From Caldisericota bacterium (GTDB lineage: Bacteria > Caldisericota > Caldisericia > Cryosericales > Cryosericaceae), in the NCBI GenBank assembly GCA_026390245.1, contig JAPLGI010000130.1, positions 1 to 6,372 on the forward strand: DNA of 6,372 nucleotides. Reading direction: 5' to 3'. This document shows positions 5,177-6,372 of this stretch, one piece after another. The position numbers were made by a program, and so were the translations under genes. Below the pieces are notes generated by a model, which saw only the letters and a list, made by a program, of their open reading frames with translations, ran no database searches and had not been told where the DNA came from. Within the stretch, counting starts at the first letter, position 1. Every line of letters starts with the position of its first letter.

Positions 5177-6372
5177 ATGAGCAATCGCACCAGAATGCCT
5201 ACGCGTGAGGAGATCCTGCACGGTCCAGTCGTCGCGACGATGTTCAGACTGTCCTGGCCGGTCATGGTCAGTTCGCTGCTCAACATGGTGTACAACATGA
5301 CCGACACGTTCTGGGTGGGGCATCTTCCAGCGGCCCAGAATGCAGCGGCAGTCGCCGGGCTTCAGGTGGCGGGCCCCGTCGTATGGTTCCTCATCGCATT
5401 TGCGTTCGGATTCGGGTCCTCGGGCCTCGCTCTGGTCTCCCAATTCATGGGAGCACACAATGAGGTCGACGCAGAGAAAGCTGCAGGTCAGACGATGTCT
5501 CTGGCGATCCTGCTCGGGTTTGCCGTGGCGGTCATTGGTGTGGTTCTGTCACCGATCCTTCTTCCCATCCTGACGCCAAACCGGGCCATTTCGGTGAACG
5601 CAATCAGCTACACGCGCATCATCTTCATCGGGATGCCCGCCATCTTCGTGTCGGCACTGTATGCGCAGATCATGAATGCCTACGGAGATACGGTGACGCC
5701 GATGCTCATCAATGTGGTCACTGTCGGTCTGAATGTCATCCTGGACCCACTGATGATCTTCGGATGGGGTCCGTTTGTCCCAATGGGGGTAGCCGGTGCC
5801 GCTCTCGCGACCGTCTTGTGCCAGGTCCTGTCTGCCGGCATTTCACTGTGGGTGCTCATGACCGGGAGAAGAAAGCTGAGAGTGACCTGGCGTGACCTGC
5901 GTCCCGAGAGCGTCTGGGTCAGGCGCATTCTCCGCATCGGCCTTCCTGCATCAATCGGTGCGTCCGGCACATCCTTTGGATTCATTGTTCTGACGGGAAT
6001 CATCGGCAGGGTCCCCAACGCCACTGTGGCATTGTCGGCATATGGTATCGGGGACAGGATGTTCAGCATCACCTCCCTCATCAACGACGGAGCGGGAGTG
6101 GGCATCGCCACGATGGTGGGACAGGCGCTGGGTGCGGGCATGCGTGACCGGGCGACAGCCGTCGTGCGGCAGGGGACGGCTGCCATCGTCGGTCTTATGG
6201 CACTCGCAAGCGTTCTTCTGCGGCTTATTACGCCCCTGGTGTTCCGAGCGTTCATTCCGAGCCATCCGGAGATTATCGCCGAAGGTGTTCTCTTCATGTC
6301 GCTCTTCCTCTGGGCCAATCCGTTCTTTGGACTCATGATGGGTGTCCAGTCGGCGTTTCAGGGCTCGGGGCA
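5177..6372 (+). CDS. MATE-family efflux transporter, second of the pair (cut by right edge)
   Basis: The ATG at 5177 begins a frame open to the edge: 398 residues and two bases of a protein expected to be about 460-490. It is a close paralogue of the preceding gene. From EILHGPVV onward the first 83 residues align without gaps, with about 77% identity counted by eye. TM1 Asp43 (NMTDTFWVGHL), AYGDTVTPM, LDPLMIFGWGP and RVPNATVALSAYGIGDR are all kept. No good Shine-Dalgarno site precedes the ATG; with only 6 bases after the upstream stop, translation probably depends on ribosomes finishing the first gene. A later ATG at 5195 is possible but has no better site. The two copies differ most in loop and pore-facing segments, for example residues IAIDGLSLS against LINDGAGVG, so substrates may differ. 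Confidence 0.92.
   Translation, partial: MSNRTRMPTREEILHGPVVATMFRLSWPVMVSSLLNMVYNMTDTFWVGHLPAAQNAAAVAGLQVAGPVVWFLIAFAFGFGSSGLALVSQFMGAHNEVDAEKAAGQTMSLAILLGFAVAVIGVVLSPILLPILTPNRAISVNAISYTRIIFIGMPAIFVSALYAQIMNAYGDTVTPMLINVVTVGLNVILDPLMIFGWGPFVPMGVAGAALATVLCQVLSAGISLWVLMTGRRKLRVTWRDLRPESVWVRRILRIGLPASIGASGTSFGFIVLTGIIGRVPNATVALSAYGIGDRMFSITSLINDGAGVGIATMVGQALGAGMRDRATAVVRQGTAAIVGLMALASVLLRLITPLVFRAFIPSHPEIIAEGVLFMSLFLWANPFFGLMMGVQSAFQGSG

Overview
The window looks like a piece of a GC-rich bacterial chromosome. Three features point to Bacteria: clear sigma-70-type promoters, strong Shine-Dalgarno sites (AAAGGAG, GGAGGT, AGGAGG), and families common in bacteria (Amidase_6, NRAMP, Cas6, MATE). 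The sequence does not fix the phylum. No rRNA, tRNA, insertion sequence or CRISPR array is visible.

Layout. Two genes lie on the minus strand at the left: the first 100 codons of a secreted Amidase_6-type protein (running off the left edge, 300 to 1), preceded by an NRAMP Mn/Fe transporter (mntH, 1714 to 437). From the divergent intergenic region (1715-1929) the plus strand carries a CRISPR RNA endonuclease family gene, cas6 (1930-3552), closed by an intrinsic terminator. It is followed by two tandem MATE-family exporters: one complete (3710-5170) and one cut by the right edge (from 5177).

The most unusual object is cas6. Residues 1 to about 257 form a recognisable Cas6 ending in the glycine-rich loop GLGGKNSHGFG. 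The same frame then continues for about 283 residues of Arg/Gly/Ser/Pro/Asp-rich, apparently disordered sequence with SDRPRTDRP repeats. The residues aligned with the Tyr and His of the classical Pyrococcus furiosus Cas6 triad appear to be replaced. The gene has its own promoter and terminator and no cas neighbours, so any CRISPR role would be in trans.

Promoters are unusually uniform. mntH, cas6 and the MATE pair each have a TTG-type -35, a 16-base spacer and the same -10, TATACT. The mntH -10 lies 6 bases before its ATG, with no Shine-Dalgarno site, so the mRNA is probably leaderless. The MATE promoter carries a perfect dyad, TTCGTA-G-TACGAA, between -35 and -10, which suggests repressor control of the exporter operon. 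The genes do not form one evident pathway: metal uptake, RNA processing, efflux and cell-wall or peptide hydrolysis sit side by side as separate transcription units.
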